Origin: Paenibacillus senegalimassiliensis | GTDB lineage: Bacteria > Bacillota > Bacilli > Paenibacillales > Paenibacillaceae | Reading direction: 5' to 3' | NCBI RefSeq assembly: GCF_001486585.1 | Contig: NZ_LN909046.1 | Location: forward strand, 124,001-188,000 | DNA length: 64,000 nucleotides | Part shown: one piece after another, positions 53,261 to 63,000 of the stretch | How positions within the stretch are numbered: position 1 is the first letter of the stretch | How the letters are laid out: each line of letters begins with the position of its first letter | Notes under the pieces: model-generated | What the model was told of the DNA's origin: nothing | Seen by the model: only the letters and a program-made list of their open reading frames with translations | Database searches by the model: none | Program-made: the position numbers and the translations under genes

Positions 53261-55323
53261 ACCCTACTAATCCATTTCATATTTCTAGTTCCACCGTTTA
53301 TGATATCCAGGATCAACATAGCACGGCTATCCAGCATGTGTGGAGGATGGTTGCCCGAGATCATGAGAAAGTGTTTGGCAAAGCGCCGCAGATAGGGAAA
53401 TCTGCATCCATTGTGGTCAGATATGCCCAGGCTGACGACCTATGTCCTGATTGGCCAGAGGCCTTTGGCTTTTGCTTCACTAAGGAGACACAGGGGATTG
53501 TTCTGCATATTGTTGGACGCGATGAACTGGGAGTGGTGTATGGCCTGCTTCATTATAGCCATCAGGTTCTGGGGGTGGACCCCTTCTGGTTCTGGTCTGA
53601 GAAGGAGCCCGCTCCACAGAATTACATCGCTATGCCAATCAAGGACGAGATGAGCCTACAGCCTACCGTCCGATTTCGGGGCTGGTTCGTGAACGATGAG
53701 GTTTGTCTCATTGGCTGGAAGCCTGAGTATCCGCCGACAACAGAAGTCTGGATGCCCGTATTTGAAGCCTTGCTGCGCTGTGGAGGCAACATGGTTATTC
53801 CAGGCACGGATTTGCCTCGGCATGGAGTTCACCACAAACTGGCTCATGAACTGGGGCTGTGGCTTACACACCATCATGCTGAGCCCCTGGGGGCTGAGAT
53901 GTTCTTACGGGCATATCCAGGCCAGCAGGCCAGCTATCAAGCACACCCCGAGCTTTTCCAGCAGTTATGGGAAGAGGCTATTCAAAGGCAGAAGGACCAG
54001 AAAACCGTGTGGGTATTGTCCTTCCGAGGCCAGGGTGACAAACCGTTCTGGGAGAATGATCCTGCTTTTGATACGCCAAAGAAGCGGGGAGAATTAATCA
54101 GTCGGGTCGTGCGTACGCAATATAATATGATTTGCAAGCATGTGGCTGATCCTGTATGCAGTATGGCAATGTACGGAGAGATTGCTGAATTGTATAAGCA
54201 GGGCTACATTGAAGTTCCCCCGAATGTGATAAAGATATGGGCAGATAACGGCTATGGCAAGATGGTGTCCCGCCGACATGGAAATTTGAATCTGCGTATT
54301 CCCGCCTTGCCAGATGAACACGACCAGGGTCGCAATGGGCTATATTATCACGTAACCTTTCATGATCTTCAGGCATCCAATCACTTAACGATGTTTCCTT
54401 CCCCGGCGTCGTTAATTGCAGACGAATTACACCAGGCCTTCGCCGTAGGGGCGACAGATTACTTGCTGCTGAATTCAGGAAATATCTTACAGCATATTTA
54501 TACGCTGGACTTGGTAAAGGAATTATGGAACGGTGGACACGTTGATGTGAACCAACATTTGCGTGATTTTGTTGCCAGACAATATACCTCAAACCAAGAG
54601 GCCATTGTCAGGTTGTACAAAAGCTATGCGAAGTGTACCGTTCAGTATGGGCCTCATCTCGATGATCGGGCGGGGGAGGAGTTCTATCATCATCCGGCGA
54701 GACAATTGATGGTTCATTGGCTGAAAGGGGACACGGGCTGTTGTGAGAATCTGATATGGGTGGCCGGGGAGAGGAACTTTTTGGATCAGGTCATCTGGTT
54801 CAGGACTCTGGTAGAAGGGGCTATTGCAGGATGGGAGCAATTGAAAGAACAAGCTCAGCAGGCACTTGAGGGCTTGAGCGAAGCTGAACAGCGCAGACTG
54901 TACAACCAACTATTGGTTCAGCTTGACCTTCATCTGAGTGGATGCCAAGGACTTACGGCCATTTGCCGTGCTTATGAAGCTTATTCCCAGGGCCATTATC
55001 CGCATGCCTTTATATTTGCTTCCGATGCTGTGAATTTCTTCTCCACAGGGAGAGCCGCGCTGGATCATGCCCAGCAAGGCAGATGGGAATCGTTCTACAG
55101 TGCTGACTGGCTGACCAACATCGACAATACTATCATTCATGCCAAGACGATTCGTGGCTACATCCGGGTTATGGACGATGGTCCTGATCTGTTTCGGTGG
55201 TATAAGGAATATGTAATGCCTGAGACGGAGAAATATATTTATTTGGAAAACACTCATCGGAATCCATTGCCTGATGATGTATTGGCTGAACGTTTGAGAC
55301 TTAAGTTACTAAATACAGACTAA
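53257..55323 (+). CDS. GH115 alpha-glucuronidase family enzyme
   Basis: 688 residues from GTG 53257, overlapping the previous stop (GTGA), with AGGATAGGAG about 10 bases upstream. The GH115 landmark is GRDELGVVYGLLHYSHQVLGVDPFWFW (85-115), followed by PTVRFRGWFVNDE and later DYLLLNSGN. The family removes glucuronic or 4-O-methylglucuronic acid from xylan or arabinogalactan side chains. It is shorter than the roughly 800-950 residues I expect for the family and lacks a signal peptide, so it probably works on imported oligomers. Coupled to the secreted beta-helix gene. Confidence 0.82.
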   Translation: MNPTNPFHISSSTVYDIQDQHSTAIQHVWRMVARDHEKVFGKAPQIGKSASIVVRYAQADDLCPDWPEAFGFCFTKETQGIVLHIVGRDELGVVYGLLHYSHQVLGVDPFWFWSEKEPAPQNYIAMPIKDEMSLQPTVRFRGWFVNDEVCLIGWKPEYPPTTEVWMPVFEALLRCGGNMVIPGTDLPRHGVHHKLAHELGLWLTHHHAEPLGAEMFLRAYPGQQASYQAHPELFQQLWEEAIQRQKDQKTVWVLSFRGQGDKPFWENDPAFDTPKKRGELISRVVRTQYNMICKHVADPVCSMAMYGEIAELYKQGYIEVPPNVIKIWADNGYGKMVSRRHGNLNLRIPALPDEHDQGRNGLYYHVTFHDLQASNHLTMFPSPASLIADELHQAFAVGATDYLLLNSGNILQHIYTLDLVKELWNGGHVDVNQHLRDFVARQYTSNQEAIVRLYKSYAKCTVQYGPHLDDRAGEEFYHHPARQLMVHWLKGDTGCCENLIWVAGERNFLDQVIWFRTLVEGAIAGWEQLKEQAQQALEGLSEAEQRRLYNQLLVQLDLHLSGCQGLTAICRAYEAYSQGHYPHAFIFASDAVNFFSTGRAALDHAQQGRWESFYSADWLTNIDNTIIHAKTIRGYIRVMDDGPDLFRWYKEYVMPETEKYIYLENTHRNPLPDDVLAERLRLKLLNTD

Positions 55324-55375
55324 TGATGATCGGTGTATGATAACTCTAATTTCTATAATAGGGTTGAACCCTGAG

Positions 55376-55408
55376 CAGGTGCCTAATCCGGCACCTGTTT
55401 TTGTTTTG
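55376..55408 (+). terminator. Terminator after the GH115 gene
   Basis: CAGGTGCC and GGCACCTG form a perfect 8-bp stem with a 6-base loop, followed by TTTTTGTTTT. Confidence 0.9.
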
Positions 55409-55674
55409 CTATAAGAAGCGGAAGTTCCGATCCGACAGGAACCTATCTGAACAAACAAAAACCGACAAAATCCAAAAATGTCAATTTTATGACGAAATGG
55501 ATAATTAATTGCGCATTAACAATAAACCGTTATAATCTAGTTAGCTAGGAAATTAAGTGATAATTTTCATAAAAAATCCAGATTAGAAAACCCACAAAAA
55601 AAGCATTCTCAGATGCTCCCCCCTTACGGTTTTACTCCATTCATATAGATAATCAGTCGGCACGGAGGTGATAA
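55409..55674 (+). promoter_or_regulatory. Upstream region of the lipid/polyketide synthase locus with sigma-A promoter
   Basis: TTGCGC at 55509-55514 and TATAAT at 55531-55536 with a 16-bp spacer. A near-palindrome (TTAATTGCGCATTAA, about 55506-55520) overlaps the -35 box and may be an operator. The 5' leader to the first coding region is about 130 bases and includes an A-rich stretch. No protein gene is seen here. Confidence 0.6.
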
Positions 55675-55755
55675 TTGGCAAGGAAGCAAACACATGTTAA
55701 TCCAAGCGAAGGCATTGTAAACCCAGGGAAAATCATGGAAAGGAAAGTGAAATAA
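55675..55755 (+). CDS. Short upstream ORF coupled to the synthase gene
   Basis: 26 codons from TTG 55675, directly after a strong GGAGGTG. The stop TAA shares its last base with the ATG of the KS gene (TAATG), while the KS gene's own ribosome site is only moderate. The peptide (KQTHVNPSEGIVNPGK in its middle) has no recognisable domain. It looks like a translational leader that delivers ribosomes to the synthase gene; whether the peptide has a role is unknown. Confidence 0.5.
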   Translation: MARKQTHVNPSEGIVNPGKIMERKVK

Positions 55756-58712
55756 TGCACAAAAATTTAACTCATCCGGTTGCGGTTGTCGGTTATGGTT
55801 GCATTTTTCCTCCGGACGGATATGACGTGGAACGATTTTGGAATAATGTGCTTTCGGGCAAGCCGGGAGTCCGGACAACCCCGCCCGAGCGGTGGAACTT
55901 CAAAACTTATTTCGACGAGAACCGCAGCGCGGAAGACAAAACTTATTGCAAGCTGGGTGGAACGATTGATGCCTATTCGTTCCCATTCGACAAATACAAC
56001 TACCCCCGGACCAGTTTGGACAAGCTTAGCAGAACGCAACTTATGTTACTAGACAGCATTCTTCAGGCCATGTCCATGACCAAACTGGCTGAGGATAGTT
56101 TTCAAAATAGCGAGACCGGCGTTTTTGTCGGCAACATGCTTGGTGACGAGGCCTTTTCGGATTACTCCATCAACCTCAGAGCCAAGGAATTCATCTATTA
56201 TCTTGAACAGCATCCTTCCTACACGGGGCTCCCTTCCCAAGAAAGAGATCAAATCAGACAGAAGTTCCGCCGTATGGTGGACGAGTCTTTCATCGCACTC
56301 GACGATACCAATACAGAAAGCATCATGTATAGTGCCTTAGGCAAATCGGTTCGTAACCTCTTGGGTATCCGCGGACCTTCCATCATTGTTGATTCAGCTT
56401 GCTCCGCCGGCGTGCTCGTCATTGACGAAGCGATCAAGCATCTCCAGGAGAGGAAGCTGAAGACCTGCATCACCACCGCCGTTCTCGGCAATATGAACAT
56501 TACGGGCAACGTAGCCTTCGCCAAGATCGGCGGCTTGTCTCCGACACACTCCAGCCCCTTGGATCACAAGGCGAATGGACTTATTCCCGGAGAAGGAGCA
56601 GGCACGATCATTCTGAAACGATTGGATGATGCGCTGGCCGAGGGTGATACCATCTACGCGGTCATTCGTGGTGTTGGTGCAGCGAGTGATGGTAAAGGCA
56701 AATCGATTTATGCCCCAAGCTCCCATGGACAACTTGCTGCCATGCAGAAGTCCATCGAGCGGGCCGGACTTCGACCCAAGGATATCGATTATATTGAGAC
56801 TCATGCTACGGCAACGTTGGTTGGCGACAAGGTCGAGTTAACTACACTGCAAATGTTATTTGAGGAAGAGGGACTCCCGCCGAAATCTGTGGCCTTGGGC
56901 TCCGTCAAATCTCAGATCGGACACAGCTTCTCTGCGGCAGGCATGGCTAACCTGATTAAGGTTATCGAAGGGATGAGGCATAATGTCATGCCGCCAACCC
57001 ACCATTTCGAACGTACGCCAGAGGGCATCCGATTAGAGGACACCCCGTTCTATGTCAATACAGAAACCAAACCATGGCCGGTTCGGGTGCCGGGTGAACC
57101 CAAGCGCGCTTCCATTAATGCTTTTGGTTTTGGGGGCATTAATGCCAGTGTAGTCGTTGAAGAGTACCTTGAGCCATACCACCGGAAGTTGGCCCAGGAA
57201 GGTTTGCCGGACAAAATCTCGCAATTGCAGCCGGATATTGCCGTTGTTGGTGTGGGTGTGGTAGACAGCCGCGGAACAGGTAAAGAGGCCTGGTGGGACA
57301 ATATCAACGAGGTTTTCGTTTCCCGTACGGGCTATCCCGAGAAGCGCTGGAACAAAGAGATCAATGCCATATTTGATGAGGATTCCACCGTTCAGGGCAG
57401 CTTCGTAGAAGATCTTAAATTCCCGAGCATCAAGTTTAAGATTCCGCCGATTATTTTGCCGGAGATTGACAAAGGGCAGCAAATGGCCTTAATGGCGGCA
57501 GGTGAGGCGATTTCGGATTACGGGCAGGACAAGCTGATTCCAGCCAAAACAGGAATCTACGTGGGTGCCATGCTTGGACTGGAATCTTCGGTAATGGCCG
57601 ATTTACGTATCCGGTTTGTCGAGTATATCGAAATGTTGAAGCAAATTCCGGAATTCAGCCAGTTGCCGGAAACAGTGCAAAATACGCTGATTACGGACAT
57701 CACTGCAAAGTTCAGAAGCTATATTCCGAAGGTCGGAGAAGATACGTTGCCAGGATATATGGATAACATCATTGCCGGGCGAATCGCTAATTTCTATAAC
57801 GTCAACGGGCCTAACGTTGTCATCGACTCTGATACGACCTCCTTCATGAGCGCATTGGAGCAGGGGATGCTGAGTCTTAGCAGCGGCGAGAACAACACCG
57901 TGATTGTTGGTGGAGTTCATGCGAATATGACCCCGGAATTCATTGATTTCTTCCGCAAAATTCAGGAAGTGTTTAAGGATTCATGCCCGAAATGCCTCAC
58001 CGAGCTAGGACAATTCATCCCGGCGGAAGGCTCAGTATTTTTTGTTCTGAAAAAGTACAGCGACGTATTGCCCGGAGAGAAGGTTTACGCCCGGATTAAA
58101 GGGGTGCTGAATGAAGCTGATATGTCCAAAAAGGCCAGCTATGGACAGGTAGCGGGGAGAGCGGCAGAAGAGCTTGCGAGTTACTCCTTATGCTGTAACA
58201 GCTTTGGCAACAACGCCGGACGCCATCAGTTTTATTTCGGGGCCCATGGCGGATTCGTGATGCTTAAGGCGGTGCTTGCACTGGAGCATGGAGTAACACA
58301 ATGGTTGGAGCCGACGGGAAATCATTCAGACCAGCCGGGATCAACGAATCTGACCAGTGTACATTCCCATTCGATCTTGGGCGGGGATTATGAACTGCTG
58401 TTGGATGAAGCAAGCTCTGAATGCTTGCTAAGTTGGGACGGTAATGAAGCCACAACCGATCAGACCGGGCATCAGGGTGATAGGTGGATTGAGTCTCTCG
58501 TTGTGCATGATGTCAAGGTGGAGCGTTCCGCATATACGTTCTATGCGGGCGAGGTGAACACCGAGCAGTTGTTGAGCAAGCTCACTCGTATGCTGGACGC
58601 AGAAGAGATTCGCTCTGATTCGCCGGAGGTAGCTGCTGCATTTGCTTGCCGTGTAGCTATCGTGTACAAGACGCAGGATGAGCTGCGGAGAAAGCTGAAT
58701 GCCTTGCGTTAG
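55755..58712 (+). CDS. Iterative synthase subunit: ketosynthase plus Cys-less ketosynthase-like (chain-length-factor-like) domain
   Basis: 985 residues. First KS about 8-450: VAVVGYGCIFPP, active-site DSACSAG (Cys216), ETHATAT (His350) and KSQIGHSFSAAG (His390), so it is catalytically complete. A second KS-like domain begins near 490 (DIAVVGVGVVDSRG) and reads DSDTTSF where the active Cys should be (Thr694), with the catalytic His motifs not recognisable. This KS-CLF layout resembles PfaC-type parts of PUFA synthases. No AT, KR or ACP on this chain; those are on the gene at 60004. First major gene of the locus, followed after 61 bases by the oxoamine synthase. Confidence 0.88.
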   Translation: MHKNLTHPVAVVGYGCIFPPDGYDVERFWNNVLSGKPGVRTTPPERWNFKTYFDENRSAEDKTYCKLGGTIDAYSFPFDKYNYPRTSLDKLSRTQLMLLDSILQAMSMTKLAEDSFQNSETGVFVGNMLGDEAFSDYSINLRAKEFIYYLEQHPSYTGLPSQERDQIRQKFRRMVDESFIALDDTNTESIMYSALGKSVRNLLGIRGPSIIVDSACSAGVLVIDEAIKHLQERKLKTCITTAVLGNMNITGNVAFAKIGGLSPTHSSPLDHKANGLIPGEGAGTIILKRLDDALAEGDTIYAVIRGVGAASDGKGKSIYAPSSHGQLAAMQKSIERAGLRPKDIDYIETHATATLVGDKVELTTLQMLFEEEGLPPKSVALGSVKSQIGHSFSAAGMANLIKVIEGMRHNVMPPTHHFERTPEGIRLEDTPFYVNTETKPWPVRVPGEPKRASINAFGFGGINASVVVEEYLEPYHRKLAQEGLPDKISQLQPDIAVVGVGVVDSRGTGKEAWWDNINEVFVSRTGYPEKRWNKEINAIFDEDSTVQGSFVEDLKFPSIKFKIPPIILPEIDKGQQMALMAAGEAISDYGQDKLIPAKTGIYVGAMLGLESSVMADLRIRFVEYIEMLKQIPEFSQLPETVQNTLITDITAKFRSYIPKVGEDTLPGYMDNIIAGRIANFYNVNGPNVVIDSDTTSFMSALEQGMLSLSSGENNTVIVGGVHANMTPEFIDFFRKIQEVFKDSCPKCLTELGQFIPAEGSVFFVLKKYSDVLPGEKVYARIKGVLNEADMSKKASYGQVAGRAAEELASYSLCCNSFGNNAGRHQFYFGAHGGFVMLKAVLALEHGVTQWLEPTGNHSDQPGSTNLTSVHSHSILGGDYELLLDEASSECLLSWDGNEATTDQTGHQGDRWIESLVVHDVKVERSAYTFYAGEVNTEQLLSKLTRMLDAEEIRSDSPEVAAAFACRVAIVYKTQDELRRKLNALR

Positions 58713-58773
58713 ATCTACTATTCATACGACTTCATTATTTTAAGAAGCAGGAAGAAAGGGAAGGGATTTTTAT

Positions 58774-59985
58774 ATGCTGAAAACCGCACCTATACCGGAG
58801 AACTATGCCAAGGAGTTTGCTTCATTTTTGGCCCCCATCAAGGAGGGCAAGAGAAATGATTTATATGTATTCGAGCCGGTATTTGAGGGACCACAGGATG
58901 GCAATACGGCTTATCGGGGCAAAAATGTCATTATGCTGACCTCCAACAATTATCTGGGATTGTCCACTCATCCAGAGATCATCAAGGCGATGAAGGATGC
59001 GCTGGATGTTTACGGTTCAGGAACCTGCGGTGCGCGTTTGCATAACGGTACGACATTACTGCATAAGCGGCTTGAGGAACGGATTGCAGAATATTTTCAT
59101 ACCGAAGATGCCGTTTATGTGAGTACAGGATATATGACCAATCTGGCGGCGATTACTTCGCTCGCCACGGATGAGAAGTCCGTCATTATCACGGACCAAT
59201 TAAATCATATGAGCATTGTGGATGGAATTGAAATGGCGAAGGGGCAGGTCAGAATCTTCGAGCATAACAACATGGAGAAGCTTGAATATATTCTTACACG
59301 TACCGAAAGCTTCCCTAAGAAGTTGATTGTGGTGGATGGCGTGTACTCCATGGATGGGGATTTGGCCAAGCTGGATGAAATCGTCAAGCTGGCAGAACGA
59401 TACGGAGCCAGTGTGATGGTGGATGAAGCCCATTCCCTCGGATTCTTCGGACCAACCGGGCGCGGGGTATCTGAGCATTTTGGCGTAGAGGATCGGGTTC
59501 ATATCAAGATGGCCACGTTCAGCAAATCGGTAGCTGGTGTAGGCGGGAGTATTGCTTCGGACAGGGACACTTGCGACTATATCCGGCATGTCTCGCATCA
59601 ATATATCTTCAATGCCAGCTTGCCGCCTTCCATCATGGCGGGTGTTCTCAAGGGGATTGACCTTATGGAGAAGGAGACGTGGAGAAGCGAGAAGCTTTGG
59701 CACAATACGCTTCGGTTCAGAAGAGGCTTGATGGAGATGGGCTATAACATTCTGAACAGTCTGTCGCCGGTCATTCCAATTTTGATTGGAGACGATCTTA
59801 CGACGATGCGGATGACCAAGTGGCTGCTCGCGGAGGGTGTCTATATTGCTACGGCAATCTTCCCGGCGGTACCGATGAATAAGGCCCGCTTCCGGGCAAC
59901 AATTACTTCCTCCTTAAGTGATGAGGATATTGATATCGCCCTGGACAAGCTTCAAAAATGCGGCAAAGAGTTCGGCATTATATAG
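58774..59985 (+). CDS. Alpha-oxoamine synthase (PLP-dependent, AONS/KBL/serine palmitoyltransferase family)
   Basis: 403 residues; start preceded by AAAGGGAAGGG. Family blocks: NNYLGLSTHPEIIKAMKDALDVYGSGTCGARLHNGTT, VDEAHSLGFFGPTGRG (PLP-contacting Asp and His) and MATFSKSVAGVGGSIASD with the Schiff-base Lys251. These enzymes join an amino acid to an acyl thioester with loss of CO2, giving an alpha-amino ketone. Lying between two synthase genes, it probably releases the assembled chain from an ACP rather than making biotin (inference). It is 18 bases from the next gene. Confidence 0.9.
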   Translation: MLKTAPIPENYAKEFASFLAPIKEGKRNDLYVFEPVFEGPQDGNTAYRGKNVIMLTSNNYLGLSTHPEIIKAMKDALDVYGSGTCGARLHNGTTLLHKRLEERIAEYFHTEDAVYVSTGYMTNLAAITSLATDEKSVIITDQLNHMSIVDGIEMAKGQVRIFEHNNMEKLEYILTRTESFPKKLIVVDGVYSMDGDLAKLDEIVKLAERYGASVMVDEAHSLGFFGPTGRGVSEHFGVEDRVHIKMATFSKSVAGVGGSIASDRDTCDYIRHVSHQYIFNASLPPSIMAGVLKGIDLMEKETWRSEKLWHNTLRFRRGLMEMGYNILNSLSPVIPILIGDDLTTMRMTKWLLAEGVYIATAIFPAVPMNKARFRATITSSLSDEDIDIALDKLQKCGKEFGII

Positions 59986-60003
59986 AAGAGAGGGATGATC
60001 GGG

Positions 60004-63000
60004 ATGAGTATGACGGCAATTAACTATAAGGCGCTGGAAGCGCAAGGCATTTACTTTAGTCGTAACGAACAGCGTGTAGCAGGAAATACCGTATTTCTGT
60101 TCACGGGACATGGCTCCCAATATCCGAACATGCTCAAAGATCTGGCGGAGATCCCTATCATCAAGACAACGCTGCAAGAGGCCGATGAGACCTACCAATC
60201 GCTCACGGGTCGCAAACTGACGGAACTCATCTTCTATGATAATGAAGCGGGAAAGAGTGCAGCAGAGAAGAATTTAGCTGCAGCCGAAGTCATGCAGCCT
60301 GCGATTATTATGGCAAATATGGCCCTTTATCGGCTGATGAAGTCAACGATAGGTGGAGCCGAGTTTCATCTGGGGCATAGCTTGGGGGAGATTGCTGCCT
60401 TGGCTGCCGCAGAGGTGGTATCCTTTGCCGATGCTCTGGCCATTGCCTACTACCGCGCCAGATCTTTGAATATTATTGAGCCTCCTGTAAGAGGGAGCAT
60501 GATCAGCCTGAAGGCCACTCGTGGCAGCTTTGAATTAAATCGGGTCTTAAGAGGGGTAAGCGACTATTACACGGTCAGCCTGCATAATGCTCCTGATCAA
60601 TTGGTGGTGTCCGGCACTCAGGCGGCAGTCGACAAAATTGCGACCCACTGCGATGTTCACGGGGTATCTTACAGCAAGCTTCCAGTATCCCACGCCTTCC
60701 ACTCCAAGCTGTTGGAACCCGCCGTGAAGGCCTTCCGCAAGAAGCTGCTGCAATTCACCTACCAGCCGCCGAAGGTCAAGGTATTCTCGACTATCCTGGG
60801 CGCTTTCTATGAAGCGCATCACTTCACCACGGACGAAATGGCCTCCCTGCTGTCGAAGCAATTGCTGCAGCCATTCAGCTTTTGCGATATTGTAACCAAC
60901 TTGCATGAAGTCCACGGAGCTAATGTCTTTATCGAAGTGGGGCCAAAGGATATTCTCACCAAGTTGGTCAGAAATATTTTAAGTGATTCGGACATTTATG
61001 CACATGCAGCCAACTCAGCGGCGCTTGGTGGCGAGGTATCTCTGGAGCGGCTTCATGCCTATTTGCAGGTGCATCAACTGATTCAAGTGCCAGGAGGAGA
61101 GAAAATTATGGGTGATTCGTCACAATGCTTACTAACTGACTTAGTCTCTGCACCTCAAGGGGGAACAGCATTAACGGGACGTCCCGCCGCAAAGGACGAA
61201 ATCACAGGTACGCTGTTGAAACTCATTCAGCTTGAGACGGGCTATCCAAGAGAAGCGATTGAGATTTCGGATCAGCCGATGAAGCTGGCGTTGGCACTGA
61301 ATGATACGGTGTTCGCCACGATTATAGGCAAGTTGCGGAAGGAATTTGACTTATCAGTGGATAGGCTCCCGCTTGATCCGCAATTATCACTGCAAGCTAT
61401 TCTGCAGCGCATTGGTTCCAATCTGGGATGGGCAAACGAAGTGAATGAAGCGGTGCAGCCAATTCAAGGAGGGGAGCTTCCTGGCAAGGCTCCGCACACC
61501 GAGGCCAAACAACGGGATGAGGTGTCCCTGGCTCAAGTTGAAGCCAAAGTAAAGGAGACCATTCAAGCTAAAACCGGTTATCCGGTAGATATGCTGGAGA
61601 GCGATCTGGATATGGAAGCGGATCTTGGCATTGATTCAGTGAAGCAAGCGGAGATTTTCGTGCAAATTCGCGAAACCTTTGGTTATGAGGTCAATCCAGA
61701 GTTGAATGTAAAAGCATTTAATACCATTCGTAAAATAGCAGAATATACGTTAAGTCAAGTGGAAGGGATTGATGCTGGTGGCGCTGCTTCACCCGAAGTC
61801 GTAGTAGCGACGCAACCAGCGGCAGCGGCCTTGCCTGCCGTAAGCCAAGCTGAAGCAATGGCACAAGTGAAGGCTATCATTCAGGCCAAGACCGGTTACC
61901 CGACAGAAATGCTGGAGGACGACCTGGATTTGGAGGCTGATCTTGGCATCGACTCCGTGAAACAGGCTGAAATTTTCTCGCAAATTCGGGAGACGTTTGG
62001 CTATGAAGTGAATCCCGATCTGAACATTAAGCAATTCAACACGATTGCCAAAATTACGGACTATACGCTAAGTCGGCTGGAGGCGGCGCCAGCGGCTGAA
62101 ACAGCCGAGACCGCTCAGGTAGACAGCCAGGAGGCGCAGGACGAGCGGCTTCGCCAGTGGCTGGACAATTACGATCAAGCACATGTGGCGGAGCGATACA
62201 TCCCGGTCACGGTGGAGCGGCAATATGACCAAGCTGCTGGTCGAGCATTTTCCTTCAAGGGCAAGGGTTTTATCGTGGTTGAGGATCGGCTGGGCGGAGA
62301 GATTACGGCCAAGCTGACGAAGCGGCTTGCCCTAGAGGGGGCGGAGCTTAGCGTGCTGTCCCCTGCGCCAGAGAAGTACGGTGCATCAGGGGTTCAGACC
62401 GATTTTAACCAGATTGAGCTGTTCGCGAGGTCGCTTGAGGTAGCTAAAGCTCGCCTGGATCAGATTCACGGCTTTATTTACCTTTATCCCCTGGCGCCGG
62501 AGTTATCGTATTTTGAACTGGAGGAAGAATCCTGGCGCCGCGAGGTTGATAACCACTTCAATCTGCTGTTCCACACCGCCAAGGCTGTTTATGAAGAGGT
62601 GGAGCAACAGGGCAGTGAAGCTGGCTGCTTTGCAGCGACAAGCATCGGTGGGGTGTTTGGTATGGAGCGGGAGACCACCTATAACCCGCTTGGAGCCCTG
62701 ACAGCGGGATTCTTCAAGAGCATGGAGAAGGAACTGGATGCCTTTAACGGGAAGGTAGTCGACTTTACGGAAGTCTCCGATAGTGAAATGCTGGCAGATA
62801 CGCTATTTCGCGAATTTGGTCTAATTGAGAAGCTGATTGAAATAGGTTATGTACGTGGACGGAGAAAAACCATTCAGGTGCTTCCGGCTCCGATTGATCC
62901 TCAACAGGTGGCTCAGCCACTTCGATTAGGTACGGAGGACGTTATTCTCGTATCTGGTGGAGGCAGAGGCATCATCTATGAATGTGTGAAGGGGTTAGCA

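Noticed and set aside
58774..59985. Assignment of the PLP enzyme as biotin-pathway BioF or threonine-pathway Kbl
   Set aside because: No biotin or threonine dehydrogenase genes are adjacent, and it sits between two synthase genes; the general family name is safer.
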